From the NCBI GenBank assembly GCA_021162805.1, contig JAGGXZ010000020.1:1-37743 (forward strand): 37,743 nucleotides of DNA. The letters are read 5' to 3'. Position numbers and translations under genes: made by a program. Origin of the DNA: Candidatus Poribacteria bacterium. Lineage in GTDB: Bacteria > Poribacteria > WGA-4E > B28-G17. The notes under the pieces are model-generated. The model did not search any database, was not told where the DNA came from, and saw only the letters and a list, made by a program, of their open reading frames with translations. This document shows positions 23,792-32,126 of the stretch, one piece after another. Numbering within the stretch: position 1 is the first letter of the stretch; each line of letters opens with the position of its first letter.

Positions 23792-24727
23792 CCCGTCCTC
23801 CTCCGGTGGCGGTTCGTTGTTCCCTCCATTCATATCGTTCCGTAGAAGCTGTAGGATCTCCTCGCGGAGCGTCTCTTTGTCCGCATACGGATCATAGGAT
23901 CTCATAAACTTCCCGTCCCTGAACATTGTCACCTCGCTTGTCTCTTCGCTGACCACGATCGATACCATGACCTCATCGAGCGAGGAGGCATATATGGCGG
24001 CGGCGTGTTTAGCGTTCCCCTTGAGCAGTTTTTCAACCTTATTGTAGACCTTATGTGTCCGAACACCCTCCACCATAACCCTGGTTTTGAAAGCTATGCC
24101 TTTGAGATTGATCAGAACGGCCCCATCTCGCTCCTCATGCCCCGTCACCTCGCCGGATTCATCCACGATCTCCACCCTCTCGCCCATGAAGTTAAACACA
24201 TCTTCGATCTTGGGCGAGAAGATATGCGGCAGGTTGTCTATCCCCTTGTACAGGTTTTGATCCAGATATTCCACCTGTCCTTCATGGAAGTCGGAGAAAT
24301 TCTCCCTATCCATATTCCTTTCATCGACAAGGATCAGGAAAAGTCCCCTGTTTTTGCGTATCCTCTTATTCTCCAGGGCGAACTTTCGGGCGAGGGAGTA
24401 AAGCTTCTCGATGTACAGCTCTATCAGCTCCTGCCGATCGGCCAGCATCTGCTCGTATTTTCTCTTATCTATCCCCAGCTCCCGAACTCTCTCCTCAACC
24501 TCTCTATTGACTTCCTCCTCAAATTGTCTGAGCTTCTCCTCATATTCCCTGGAGAGATCCTCGTATTTCTCCCTATACCCCTCTAGTTCGGCCACCTTGG
24601 CCAACAGCTCCTCGTTAGAAGAGAGAAGCTGCTGGTTTTGGGTCTCATACCCTCTTATCTTTCTCCTCAGGTCGTTAAGCTCCGATAATAATGCTCTATA
24701 TCTCCTCCTACTTATTATCCTGAACAT
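23783..24727 (-). CDS. Coiled-coil protein with diadenylate-cyclase (DAC/DisA_N)-like domain
   Basis: 314 aa. Residues 10-125 form a long, highly charged coiled coil. The C-terminal 180 residues align by eye with the DAC domain of CdaA/DisA: GLFLILVDERN, then the catalytic DGAVLI (DGA at 201-203), then NAKHAAAIYAS where DAC enzymes have TRHRAAVGIS, then SIVVSEETSEVTMFRDGKF. The DGA motif is intact, but the ATP-binding RHR motif reads KHA (240-242). It may make c-di-AMP, bind a nucleotide, or be inactive. There is no membrane anchor. I start at ATG 24727 because a promoter -10 overlaps the ATG 16 codons upstream. It is tail-to-tail with the HD-GYP gene. Confidence 0.75.
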   Translation of the reverse strand: MFRIISRRRYRALLSELNDLRRKIRGYETQNQQLLSSNEELLAKVAELEGYREKYEDLSREYEEKLRQFEEEVNREVEERVRELGIDKRKYEQMLADRQELIELYIEKLYSLARKFALENKRIRKNRGLFLILVDERNMDRENFSDFHEGQVEYLDQNLYKGIDNLPHIFSPKIEDVFNFMGERVEIVDESGEVTGHEERDGAVLINLKGIAFKTRVMVEGVRTHKVYNKVEKLLKGNAKHAAAIYASSLDEVMVSIVVSEETSEVTMFRDGKFMRSYDPYADKETLREEILQLLRNDMNGGNNEPPPEEDGST

Positions 24728-24763
24728 CTTAGAGGCCGCCTTCCGTGAGATTATCCAAAATAT

Positions 24764-24792
24764 ATTATACATCAAATTTTCGAAACTGTATA
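24764..24792 (-). promoter_or_regulatory. Promoter for the DAC-like gene
   Basis: Minus-strand -35 TATACA (24787-24792), 17 bases, consensus -10 TATAAT (24764-24769). It predicts transcription starting near 24757, 30 bases before the ATG at 24727, with GGAAGG in the leader. Confidence 0.65.
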
Positions 24793-24868
24793 GACCTTTT
24801 TGCTCCCCTTGAAGTCGCGCTCAGGATATGGGAAAATTTAGGTGAACGAAATTCCCGGAGGTGAAGGG

Positions 24869-25255
24869 ATGGACGCTAAGAGGAAGGTCTTGGTTATAGA
24901 CGATGATCCTGATTTCGTCAAAGGCATCGCCGCTATCCTGGAAGGACATGGATTTGAAGTGATGACCGCTCCCGACGGCAAAACGGGATTCAAAGCGGCC
25001 AAGGAGGGGAAACCGGATCTCATCCTGGTGGATATCATGATGGAAACGTGGAGCGAGGGATTAAGCCTGGTGAATAGGTTCAGAGAGGAGGATGAGACGA
25101 AAGATATCCCGCTTCTTCTCGTTTCCTCGATGGATATCAGAGGCCGAGAGACGCCCTACCCCGGGGAGTTCTGGCTTTCAGAGAGGTTCATTCTCACCAA
25201 GCCGATCTCCGAAGAGGAACTGATGAAAGCCATAGAGAGAGCGATGGGAGCCTGA
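24869..25255 (+). CDS. Stand-alone receiver-domain protein (CheY-like)
   Basis: 128 aa, a single REC domain: acidic pocket DDDPDF (11-16), phospho-acceptor D55 in LILVDIMMET, Ser in LLLVSSMD and Lys in ILTKPIS. The Asp is followed by MMETWSEGLSL, as in receivers with a longer beta4-alpha4 loop. No output domain. ATG 24869 has GGAGGTG 5 bases in front. It is 18 bases before the SecA-like gene and likely in its operon, an unusual neighbour for a secretion motor. Confidence 0.9.
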   Translation: MDAKRKVLVIDDDPDFVKGIAAILEGHGFEVMTAPDGKTGFKAAKEGKPDLILVDIMMETWSEGLSLVNRFREEDETKDIPLLLVSSMDIRGRETPYPGEFWLSERFILTKPISEEELMKAIERAMGA

Positions 25256-25273
25256 GCGGCAGGGGGATAAGCT

Positions 25274-27892
25274 GTGAGCGGCCCGCCCGGAAGATATCTG
25301 AGACTGCTGAAGGAGGTCGGGGGATACGGCGAGGATCTGGCACATATGAGCGACGAGGGGATTCGAGATCTGTTCCGCCGCGCGCGCCGATCGCCCCGAT
25401 CCATCACCCTCCCCCGTCTTCTGACGGCCATCCGCGAGGCGGCTCGACGAGGCGTAGGGCTTCACCCCTTTGACGTCCAGATCCTAGGCGCCATAACGGT
25501 CATCGACGGATGTATAGCCGAGATGAAGACCGGAGAGGGCAAGACGTTGGTGGCGGCCATGTCAGCATGCGTCTGGGCGATCAGGGGGATGAGGACCTAT
25601 ATCGTGACGATCAACGATTACCTCGCCCGCCGTGACGCCGAATGGATGAAACCCCTCTTCGAGGTATGCTCGCTTAGCGTCGGCTGCATCACCTCCCAGC
25701 TTTCCCGTTTCGAACGAAGGAGGGAATACTCCCGAGACGTGATCTACTGCTCAAATCACGAATTGGCCTTCGACTATCTGCGTGATAACCTTGCTCTATC
25801 AACCCGTGAGGTGGTCCAGGGAGAACTTGAGGCGGCCATAATCGATGAGATAGATACGGTGTTGATAGACGAGGCTCAAACCCCGCTCATAATCGCGGGG
25901 ATCGAAGAGCCAAGATCGGGCGAGATGTCCAGGGCCAGATGGATCGCCTTGGAGATGATGAGGGTTCAATCCGAAAGGGTCAAAAAGGTCCTGGATGAAA
26001 TCGAATCGGGAGAAATGGAGGATAGGGATCTCGCCCTCGCCATTGCTAGGTTGAGGCGTGCCGATCCGTCCAATCCCAGGCTGCTCAAGGTCCTGGCCGA
26101 GCGGCCCGAACTTTCCAGAATGAGCTCCCTCCTTGAATCGAGGCTCCGGATAGAGGGGAGGGGAGGGGCTTTGGAGGAGGGATTGCTGTATGGGCTGGAT
26201 GAGAGGACCAGATCGGCCTGGCTCACAGCGGAGGGGGACGAGTTCGTCGCTACCCACGGTGTAAGGTTCGATCGGCTCTCCGGAGGATGGAGGTTATACA
26301 GGAACATCGTCCAGCTCATCCGCGCCTTTAAGCTCTTCAGGCGCGATGTGGATTACATCGTCCGAGACGGCAGGGTAGTCGTGGTGGATGAGTTCACCGG
26401 CAGAACGGCGCCGGACAAACGCTTCGAAGGTGGATTGCACCCTGCCCTGGAGTGTAAGGAGAACCTCCCCATCAGACCCGATCAGAGGATCAGCGCGAGA
26501 ATAACCTATCCCGCCCTCTTTAAACTCTTCGGGAGATTGGCCGGATTGACCGGGACGGCATCTCCAAATGCCGAGGAGTTCCACAGGCTTTACGGACTTA
26601 AGGTGGTGAAGATCCCGACCAATCGCCCTGTTATCAGGGCCCAGCTCCCCGACGCGACGTTCAAAACCGAATCGGAAAAGCTCCGCTCGGTGGTGGAGGA
26701 GATCGAGAGGTTCCATCGGCTCGGCGTTCCGATACTGGTCGGAACGAGATCGATCGAAGCATCGGAGAAGATAAGCCGCATGCTGAGGGAGAGGGGGTTA
26801 AACCACGCTGTGCTCAACGCCAAGAACCATGCCGCCGAGGCCCAGATCGTCAAACATGCCGGCGAGCCTTACAGGATCACCGTCGCCACCAACATGGCCG
26901 GACGGGGCACGGATATCAAGCTCCATCCGAACCTCTTCGAGGTCGTGACCGATAACTATATCGAAGAGATAAAAGAGGCTATCGAGGAGGGATGCACCGT
27001 CAAGGTGGAGATCTTCTCGGAGTTCGAGGGGGGAAAGCTCAAAAAAAGGCTCTCCGAGGAGGGAATCCCGTTCAGCGATGAGGGCGATCTAATCGTGGTA
27101 AGGGGGAGTGGGGGTGAGGAGCGAAGGATCAGGTTTCATCTGGGGCTATACGTGATCGGCACGGAGAGACATCAGGCGCGGCGAATAGACGACCAACTGG
27201 CTGGCCGCTCCGGCAGACAGGGCGATCCCGGCGTATCTAGGTTCTTCACATCGCTCGAGGATGAGCTGGTCAGGCTATACGGAGGGAACATCGGAGGTGA
27301 TGAGGAGATATCCCGGATCTTTAAGGCTCAGCGGGCCGCCGAGGAGGCGGGATTTGCGGCCAGAAGGGCCGAGATGAGATATGACGGGGTGATTGCGCCT
27401 TATAGGGAGCGTTTCTATTCGATGCGACGCCGGATACTTACGGCCGAGGATATATCCCCCGAGATCACACGGATCATCGAGGGATGCTCCGAGCTGTTGC
27501 TCGGTGATCCGCGCGAGAAGGTGATGGGGGAATTCCTTATGACGCTCGATGAGACGAAGGACCTGAAGGCCACCCTCTGGGGAAGGTGGGAGGAAATCCG
27601 GCGAAGATATGATGAGGCGGCCGATGATATGGTGAGGAGACTCCTGCTTGAATCATACGACAGGGCGTGGTCTGAGTTCCTGGCTTTGGCGGATGAGGTG
27701 GCGCTGAGCCGAATGATCCAGCCGGTGGATATCTTCCATCCCGGCGCCGATCTGATCCTGCGACTCTCCGGGATTTTCGACGATCTGATCAGATGTGCTG
27801 AGATGGAGTTTCTAAGGGAGCTCTCCCTTTCGGCGATGCCCCACCATCGAAGGGTTGTGATAGACCTGAATTCGGAGAGGAGGCAAGGATGA
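25274..27892 (+). CDS. secA: Divergent SecA-family preprotein translocase ATPase
   Basis: 872 aa. Drives proteins through SecYEG with ATP. Walker A MKTGEGKT (84-91), DEID box DEIDTVLIDEAQTPLIIAG (191-209), FTGR and GGLHPALECKE of the preprotein cross-linking region (374-396), GTASPNAEEF, TNMAGRGTDIKL (539-550), and IGTERHQARRIDDQLAGRSGRQGDPG (628-653). Between the last two blocks sits a 70-residue stretch (551-622) longer than in standard SecA. The C-terminus ends without the Cys-rich zinc/SecB-binding tail. Start is GTG at 25274 with AGGGGGAT before it. It could be the only SecA or an accessory SecA2; the divergence and operon favour a paralogue. Confidence 0.88.
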   Translation: MSGPPGRYLRLLKEVGGYGEDLAHMSDEGIRDLFRRARRSPRSITLPRLLTAIREAARRGVGLHPFDVQILGAITVIDGCIAEMKTGEGKTLVAAMSACVWAIRGMRTYIVTINDYLARRDAEWMKPLFEVCSLSVGCITSQLSRFERRREYSRDVIYCSNHELAFDYLRDNLALSTREVVQGELEAAIIDEIDTVLIDEAQTPLIIAGIEEPRSGEMSRARWIALEMMRVQSERVKKVLDEIESGEMEDRDLALAIARLRRADPSNPRLLKVLAERPELSRMSSLLESRLRIEGRGGALEEGLLYGLDERTRSAWLTAEGDEFVATHGVRFDRLSGGWRLYRNIVQLIRAFKLFRRDVDYIVRDGRVVVVDEFTGRTAPDKRFEGGLHPALECKENLPIRPDQRISARITYPALFKLFGRLAGLTGTASPNAEEFHRLYGLKVVKIPTNRPVIRAQLPDATFKTESEKLRSVVEEIERFHRLGVPILVGTRSIEASEKISRMLRERGLNHAVLNAKNHAAEAQIVKHAGEPYRITVATNMAGRGTDIKLHPNLFEVVTDNYIEEIKEAIEEGCTVKVEIFSEFEGGKLKKRLSEEGIPFSDEGDLIVVRGSGGEERRIRFHLGLYVIGTERHQARRIDDQLAGRSGRQGDPGVSRFFTSLEDELVRLYGGNIGGDEEISRIFKAQRAAEEAGFAARRAEMRYDGVIAPYRERFYSMRRRILTAEDISPEITRIIEGCSELLLGDPREKVMGEFLMTLDETKDLKATLWGRWEEIRRRYDEAADDMVRRLLLESYDRAWSEFLALADEVALSRMIQPVDIFHPGADLILRLSGIFDDLIRCAEMEFLRELSLSAMPHHRRVVIDLNSERRQG

Positions 27893-29307
27893 AGGGTAAG
27901 ATACGATGTGCCATCTGCGGCATAAGACATGAGACGAACACCTTCTCGACCCTGAGGACGGAGCTTGAAAGCTTCCGCGTCCGACGGGGTGAGGAGATAC
28001 TTCAAGATGGGCTTTTTAGCTCCTTTGAGGAGGTCGAATGGGTTCCGACGCTTTTGGCAGGAGCTTCACCTCACGGATTGGTGAGCAGGGAGACCTATCT
28101 CAAGCTGAAGGAGGAGCTCCTCGACCGGCTATCCAATGCGTTGCCCCTTGACGGCGTTTATATGCCGCTACACGGGGCGATGGAGGTGGAGGAGATCGGG
28201 GATGGCGAAAGCGATCTCGTCGGGAGCGTGCGAGAACTCATCGGGGAGGAGGTCCCGATCGTCGCGAGCCTGGACCTCCACGGCAACATAGCTCCGGCCT
28301 TCGCGAAGAAGGCAAATCTCCTCACCGCCTATCGCACGACGCCCCATGTGGACGGGTTCCAGACGGGAATGCGGGCGGTGAGACATCTGATAAGATGTGT
28401 GAAAGAGGAGATACGACCGGTTAACGTCTTGGTTAAGATCCCTCTCCTTCTGCCGGGGGAGTACGCCATCACGGACGTCGAACCCTCCCGTTCGCTTTAC
28501 GCCTCCCTGCGGGAGGTGGAGTCCGAGGATGGGATCATGGACGCGTCGATCTTGATAGGATGTGCCTGGACGGATTCGCCACACACCTCAGTTAGCGTCA
28601 TCGTCGTGGCCGAAGGTGAAGGAAGAGTTCAAAGGGCGCGTGAGCTCGCGTTTGGTCTTGCGCGTGAGATCTGGAACCGGCGATGGGAATTCGGACCTGA
28701 GGTCGAAACCCTCCCCGTGGAGGAGGCCATAAGGGAAGCTATGACGGCGAAGGAACATCCGGTCGTCATATCCGACTCAGGCGACAACGTGACGGCTGGC
28801 GGCGCAGGGGATATGCCGATCCTTCTGGAGAGGCTGCTGGAGTTGGGGGCGACCGACGCCGTGATCGCCGGGATCACGGACCCAGATGCCGTGGAGAAAT
28901 GTATTCAGGCCGGAGTAGGCTCTGAGGTCACGTTGAAGGTGGGCGGGAAGCTCGACGGGGTCAACGGATATCCGATCGAGATAAAGGGTATCGTCGAAAA
29001 CGTCGATTCACCCTCCCTTGTTCTCCTGAGGGTGGAGGGCGTGAGGGTTATGCTGATACCGGACCGCCGACCGATCGTAACACGGGATGATTTCGATCGT
29101 GTGGGGATAAATCCTCTGGAACAACAGATCATAGTAGTCAAGCTCGGCCTCCTTTTCTCCGAGATCAGGGGAATCGCCCGCAGGTCGATCATGGCTCTAA
29201 GCCCTGGATTTACGAGCCTTCGCCTGGATCAGCTCCCTTACAGACGCATCAGGCGACCTATTTTCCCCCTTGACGGCGATTTCGAGTGGGATCACGACGG
29301 GACGTAA
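27889..29307 (+). CDS. M81-family metallopeptidase (MlrC/microcystinase-C-like)
   Basis: 472 aa, full length. Family blocks: IRHETNTF (12-19), YMPLHGAMEVE (91-101), ASLDLHGN (126-133), and TAYRTTPHVDG (146-156), which supply the zinc ligands, plus the C-terminal VISDSGDNVTAGGAGD. M81 members cleave small or cyclic peptides; the true substrate in most organisms is unknown. The ATG overlaps the SecA-like stop as ATGA, so it is translationally coupled. There is no signal peptide, so the enzyme is cytoplasmic. A substrate-uptake gene is not in this operon, but a DUF6785-type membrane protein lies just downstream on the other strand. Confidence 0.92.
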   Translation: MKGKIRCAICGIRHETNTFSTLRTELESFRVRRGEEILQDGLFSSFEEVEWVPTLLAGASPHGLVSRETYLKLKEELLDRLSNALPLDGVYMPLHGAMEVEEIGDGESDLVGSVRELIGEEVPIVASLDLHGNIAPAFAKKANLLTAYRTTPHVDGFQTGMRAVRHLIRCVKEEIRPVNVLVKIPLLLPGEYAITDVEPSRSLYASLREVESEDGIMDASILIGCAWTDSPHTSVSVIVVAEGEGRVQRARELAFGLAREIWNRRWEFGPEVETLPVEEAIREAMTAKEHPVVISDSGDNVTAGGAGDMPILLERLLELGATDAVIAGITDPDAVEKCIQAGVGSEVTLKVGGKLDGVNGYPIEIKGIVENVDSPSLVLLRVEGVRVMLIPDRRPIVTRDDFDRVGINPLEQQIIVVKLGLLFSEIRGIARRSIMALSPGFTSLRLDQLPYRRIRRPIFPLDGDFEWDHDGT

Positions 29308-29358
29308 TTCCGTCTGCCGGGTTGATGAGCGAGGTGTATACCGCTTTAGGTTAAGGGG

Positions 29359-31275
29359 TTATATCCAAAATATCCTGTTCCCCCTGCCTCCGGCCAGGAT
29401 ATCGATGATGATCCACGTCCCGTTACAGACGAATTGTCCCAGGATAAGCCCGAGGAAGATAGGTCTGACGGATCGATATGTTTTCAACCCGCCCCACCTG
29501 ACGACGGCGAATTTGATCATCCAGGCGAGAAAGCAGGTAAACCAGATCTGATCCATTATCCATATCGGTCCTATGGCGAACCCTATAGGGTGGAAAGGCC
29601 ACCATAGAAACCGTGCCCTGAGAAAGGTTAACATGGCCATGATCCCGGCTCCTATCCCCTTGATATACCATCCGGCTATATTCGGTCCTTCGGGATGGAT
29701 CATCTTCGAGACGATGTAGTTATAAGGGGCTTTGGCTCCCCCGCCGAAGAACCAGTCATTTCCGTTCAATCCTCCATGTATGTAGGCCAGGCGCATAATC
29801 ATCCATACCGCCGCCACACCCGTCACGATTATAGAGCCGAGCACCCCCCAAAATACCGGCCTTTTCTTAATGCTTTTGTCATCGATAACTTTGAGCCCGT
29901 TGGTACAGGAGGCCATCACGAAAGTTCTGACATCTGCCGACCAGACGTACGTCATCGCCATCGATGTGAGCCCCTCAGGTCCTAGCACCCTCGTGCCGAA
30001 ACCCGATACGACGAAGGAGGAACCTATGGTCGAGGCGACGGCCTCCGCCATACCGCTTTCGGCTACTATCCTGGTCAGTCCGATGAATATGATGAAGGTA
30101 GCGGTCAGGAATATCGGGACGATCCATCCGGGCATTCCGCTAGCATTGAGCCAGAATCCCATATAGGCTAGGGCGAGGATTAAGATCCAGAAAGCCGCTC
30201 GATAGGAAAGTATCTCGTCTGAATCGTCCACATCGTTTGCGCCCCAAAGCGCCTTACGGAGGATATTCCAAAGGTGCCTGCGGGCGTTCCAGAAACCCAT
30301 CACGACGAGAACCGTTATGGCGCCCATTCCCAGATGCGCGAAAAGCGGCGATCTGGCGCCGTAGATGCCGAGGTTCTCGGTGAACCTGATCCCAAAATAG
30401 GTCATGAAACCGCGAACTATGAGGCTGAGAAGGTTGAAAAACCAGAGGCTGAAAGCCACGTCGAGGTGGACGAGATAGAAGAAGCCCAGCATAGGGAAGC
30501 TGAGCCTGAAGATCAACGTCTGAGTGTGCCGGAAGATGGGGATATATCTGACGAGCTGAACCTGAGGGACGATCGGGAAATAGTGGTGAAGCCCGTTGAT
30601 GCTGCTGACGATAAAGGCGAGGGCAAATCCCAGCCACATCAGCCCGTTTCGATATATCGTCCCCTCCGCCATCTCAATGGGAAGCTGAGCGAGCGGATAA
30701 ACGAGCCTTTCATGTTCCATCCATTGCTTTCTGAGTATCACGCTGATCGAGATCATCACGAGGTAGAGCGCTATGAGAAAGGTGGCCCACATTCCAAGCG
30801 GTTTGATCCAGACCATCCAGGGTATTCCGGTCTCCCAGCTCGGAAGCCCCTCATAGAAGTATTTGATCGCCATCTTGTTCTGTGGGACGAGCCAGGGTTT
30901 GATATAGGGATGAATCAGCTCGGCCCAACTGTTTTCAGGGAGAGCATAGTAGAAGGGTGAAGTGAGGATAGGCAATATCTGAGCGGCCATCCCCATCGTC
31001 GGCAGCGCACATGCCACAACCAGCATCATGTAGATCACCTTCAGCTCGGAAGGGGAAAGGGCAAGTCTGGGGCTCAAAAGCCCAAGGGGAGGATTGATAC
31101 AGAAGGTGAGCAGAAAGAAGAGAAATATGGCAGCGGCCGCGCTGAAATCGATCGCCATATACGAGCCGTGAATGACCATCAGGTTATAGGTCGTCCCAAC
31201 GGCCAATATAAGGCAAAAGGCCAAACCGATGAACAGCGACCTCGCCGTAAAGCCTTCTTCGATCCTCTCCTTCAT
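29359..31275 (-). CDS. Large polytopic membrane protein, DUF6785/OPT-like
   Basis: 638 aa with about 14 predicted membrane helices and little soluble sequence. The start (SLFIGLAFCLILAVGTTYNLMVIHGSYMAIDFS), the segment FFLLTFCINPPLGLLSPRLALSPSELKVIYMMLV, and WMEHERLVYPLAQLPIEMA recall the DUF6785/DUF6784 proteins common in Poribacteria and Planctomycetes and distantly like OPT oligopeptide transporters. Transport substrate unknown. The first ATG (31275) follows the SDR stop by 2 bases; a GTG two codons upstream overlaps that stop. Probably co-transcribed with the SDR gene from the promoter at 32027. Confidence 0.8.
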   Translation of the reverse strand: MKERIEEGFTARSLFIGLAFCLILAVGTTYNLMVIHGSYMAIDFSAAAAIFLFFLLTFCINPPLGLLSPRLALSPSELKVIYMMLVVACALPTMGMAAQILPILTSPFYYALPENSWAELIHPYIKPWLVPQNKMAIKYFYEGLPSWETGIPWMVWIKPLGMWATFLIALYLVMISISVILRKQWMEHERLVYPLAQLPIEMAEGTIYRNGLMWLGFALAFIVSSINGLHHYFPIVPQVQLVRYIPIFRHTQTLIFRLSFPMLGFFYLVHLDVAFSLWFFNLLSLIVRGFMTYFGIRFTENLGIYGARSPLFAHLGMGAITVLVVMGFWNARRHLWNILRKALWGANDVDDSDEILSYRAAFWILILALAYMGFWLNASGMPGWIVPIFLTATFIIFIGLTRIVAESGMAEAVASTIGSSFVVSGFGTRVLGPEGLTSMAMTYVWSADVRTFVMASCTNGLKVIDDKSIKKRPVFWGVLGSIIVTGVAAVWMIMRLAYIHGGLNGNDWFFGGGAKAPYNYIVSKMIHPEGPNIAGWYIKGIGAGIMAMLTFLRARFLWWPFHPIGFAIGPIWIMDQIWFTCFLAWMIKFAVVRWGGLKTYRSVRPIFLGLILGQFVCNGTWIIIDILAGGRGNRIFWI

Positions 31276-31277
31276 CT

Positions 31278-31979
31278 TCACACGTTCGGGTGCATCACAA
31301 TATCCTCCACCCTTGCCCTCTCGGGCAATGAGAGGAGGAACATGACCGCTCTGACGACATCCTCGACCTCAAGCATCAGCTTGCTCGCGGCAGGGCTATG
31401 GGGAAAGGGCGTATCGACGGTGCCGGGACAGATGACGTCGACGCGGATGTTATGCGGTTTAGCCTCAGCGGCCAACGATCTGGAGAACCCTATCACCCCC
31501 CATTTCGACGCACAATAGGCTGATCCTGTGGCGAATCCTATCTTGCCGGCAACGGAGCTGATGTTGATTATCCTACCCCTCCTCCGCTCCATCATATGGG
31601 GCATAACCGCCTTACAGCAGATAAAGGTGCCGGTCAGGTTGGTCTCGATCACCGTCCTCCAATCGTCCAGATCCATCTCCGCCACAGGTGCATATCTGCC
31701 TGTTCCAGCGCTGTTCACGAGTATATCGATCCCATCGAAGGTCGATATGATCTCCTGGACGACCTCTCGGATCTTGCTCTCATCCCTCACATCGGCGCTG
31801 AAGGTGAGAACCCTTATGCCATATTCCCTGAGCTTGGAAGCTGCCCGCTCCAATCTGAGGGGATTTCGAGCGATGATCGCCAAATCGGCTCCCTCTTGGG
31901 CGAAGGCACGCGCTATACCCTCGCCTATGCCCGAGCTACCTCCCGTGATCAGAGCGATCTGCCCTTCCAGAATTCCCAT
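31278..31979 (-). CDS. Short-chain dehydrogenase/reductase
   Basis: 233 aa, classical SDR. Cofactor motif TGGSSGIGEGIA, NSAG in place of NNAG, catalytic Ser in ISSVAG, and YCASK for Tyr/Lys. The segment ARNPLRLERAA after beta-2 has an Arg at the position that usually marks NADP(H) preference. ATG 31979 is chosen because GGGAGGTG lies 6 bases upstream; an earlier start would read through it. Its substrate is not evident. The C-terminus is a little short for the family, ending VEDIVMHPNV. Followed with a 2-base gap by the DUF6785-type gene. Confidence 0.9.
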   Translation of the reverse strand: MGILEGQIALITGGSSGIGEGIARAFAQEGADLAIIARNPLRLERAASKLREYGIRVLTFSADVRDESKIREVVQEIISTFDGIDILVNSAGTGRYAPVAEMDLDDWRTVIETNLTGTFICCKAVMPHMMERRRGRIINISSVAGKIGFATGSAYCASKWGVIGFSRSLAAEAKPHNIRVDVICPGTVDTPFPHSPAASKLMLEVEDVVRAVMFLLSLPERARVEDIVMHPNV

Positions 31980-32026
31980 ATAGCACCTCCCGAATTGGAC
32001 TCTCAGCATTCCGGTTTGACCTGAAT

Positions 32027-32055
32027 AGATTACCAGAACACCTGTCGTATGTCAA
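32027..32055 (-). promoter_or_regulatory. Promoter for the SDR - DUF6785-type operon
   Basis: Minus-strand -35 TTGACA (32050-32055), 17 bases, -10 TAATCT (32027-32032). It lies about 40 bases before the SDR start, with the leader carrying GGGAGGTG. Confidence 0.7.
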
Positions 32056-32126
32056 CTTAGGGTGCATAAGAAGTTCGTTGGTAGAGGCAATCCCCTAAGC
32101 AATAGCTAGAAAACTCTTTATGTTTT

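Noticed and set aside
24728-24775. Longer DAC-protein start at 24775
   Set aside because: A consensus TATAAT box overlaps it, so a transcript from there would not contain this start.
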